Assembly (NCBI GenBank): GCA_015039315.1
Contig: WIDE01000063.1
Span: 147,227 to 166,257, forward strand
From: Clavulina sp. PMI_390
Lineage: Eukaryota > Basidiomycota > Agaricomycetes > Cantharellales > Hydnaceae
DNA length: 19,031 nucleotides
Reading direction: 5' to 3'
Part shown: piece by piece, positions 18,385-19,031 of the stretch
Layout: each line of letters starts with the position of its first letter
How positions within the stretch are numbered: position 1 is the stretch's first letter
The notes under the pieces: model-generated
Database searches by the model: none
What the model saw: only the letters and a program-made list of their open reading frames with translations
What the model was told of the DNA's origin: nothing
Made by a program: the position numbers and the translations under genes

Positions 18385-19031
18385 GGGTGGTAATAGTGCG
18401 TTGATCACTATGACTGGCGGTGGATGAGCCTATTGATGAAGCCTTGGCAGATATGGGATACCTGGGCGTGCGGCTCATCATCGGAGATACTGTGGAAATC
18501 GCCAGTGGGTGTTGATGTGGTCGTTGTACTACCATTTTTGTGTCTCAGTACCCAAAGATCTGCTCGAAAGGTGATAGCGTGAGGCACGAATCTGTGGCCT
18601 TAATCAAGGGCTAAGATAAATTTGTGGTTTTGCTCTTCCAGGGGTCCTAACATCCGTATTTTCCCCCATGTTTTTATCATTTCCAAACTGGTCACTACAA
18701 GATTTCGATTCTTAGTAGCCCGCGTGGGGCTTATTGCTGTGAAGGTCGTGGAAGGTTCAATCGAATGAAGGATAGGTCAATCATTGGGGCGCGCCGCGGC
18801 TTGAATCTCGCTGCTATCTAGGGAAGGATTCCTTCCGGGCTCAGAATCCTTGGCGCTGTGGATAATAATACGAATCACGTCCCTGGGTTGAGGCCACTGC
18901 GGAAGGCTAGGCTGCTCCAGGGACTCGGAGCCCCGCCAGACTCACGTAAGAACGATTCACCATCATTTTGCTTTCTCTGATAGGAGACAAATCGCTTCCT
19001 ATCACTAACTAATGGCATGTGAATATGTATG

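Larger units (their letters stand above)
16760..19031. other. Upstream region of gene D and gene-poor right end
   Basis: 2.3 kb with no gene that can be supported. The first 760 bp are homologous to the upstream DNA of B and, in part, A. An 83-codon open frame at 17427-17678 overlaps that homologous DNA but is not preserved in B or A. Beyond 17700 only short frames occur, plus a 19-bp hairpin (18341-18384) and a small inverted repeat of AAGGATTC (18824-18851). Confidence 0.5.

Overview
The window reads as nuclear DNA from a filamentous fungus, most likely a basidiomycete of the Agaricomycetes. The genes are split by many short introns (about 50-80 nt, mostly GT...AG). They are interspersed with gene-poor, relic-like DNA, and the encoded families (NmrA-like Rossmann proteins, a WW protein with an IWxHP ending, Ser/Pro-rich low-complexity proteins) are typical of that group. 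No bacterial operons, CRISPR arrays, rRNA or tRNA genes were seen.

Seven genes can be modelled. Four are paralogous NmrA-like NAD(P)-binding proteins, called here A (1111-2450, +), B (2913-4244, -), C (7581-8940, +) and D (15423-16759, -). All four have the same five-exon structure (181/119/72/137/571 nt; 574 in A) and encode 359-360 residues. B and C are the closest pair (6 differences in about 190 residues of exon 5). A and D resemble each other more than either resembles B/C. The order A> <B C> <D with A~D and B~C is what an inverted duplication of a tail-to-tail gene pair would leave.

Between C and D lies a second inverted paralog pair of Ser/Pro-rich proteins of unknown function: P1 (9510-10530, -, truncated) and P2 (12889-14910, +). 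They flank a WW-domain protein gene (11358-12128, -).

The most unusual signal is in the NmrA promoters. All four share a proximal layout: a TGCGGARCT-like block, a TCGGKGA-like block, CGCGCA, then a GATATAA TATA box 61-78 bp before the ATG. A, B and D also carry an identical 15-bp box, ATCGCGCGCGCAAAT in gene sense, 268-296 bp upstream of the ATG, and a further homologous block reaching at least -690. C has lost the distal block and instead has two degenerate CG-boxes in the opposite orientation. The sequence therefore suggests a co-regulated gene family whose regulatory DNA was duplicated and in one copy rearranged.

The remaining DNA (1-1000, 4245-7580, 16760-19031) holds promoter blocks, a possible broken kinase-like relic near 6170-6640, a strong 19-bp hairpin at 18341-18384, and otherwise nothing I can name. 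Exon coordinates were derived by hand from splice signals and paralog comparison; similarity figures are hand counts or estimates by eye.
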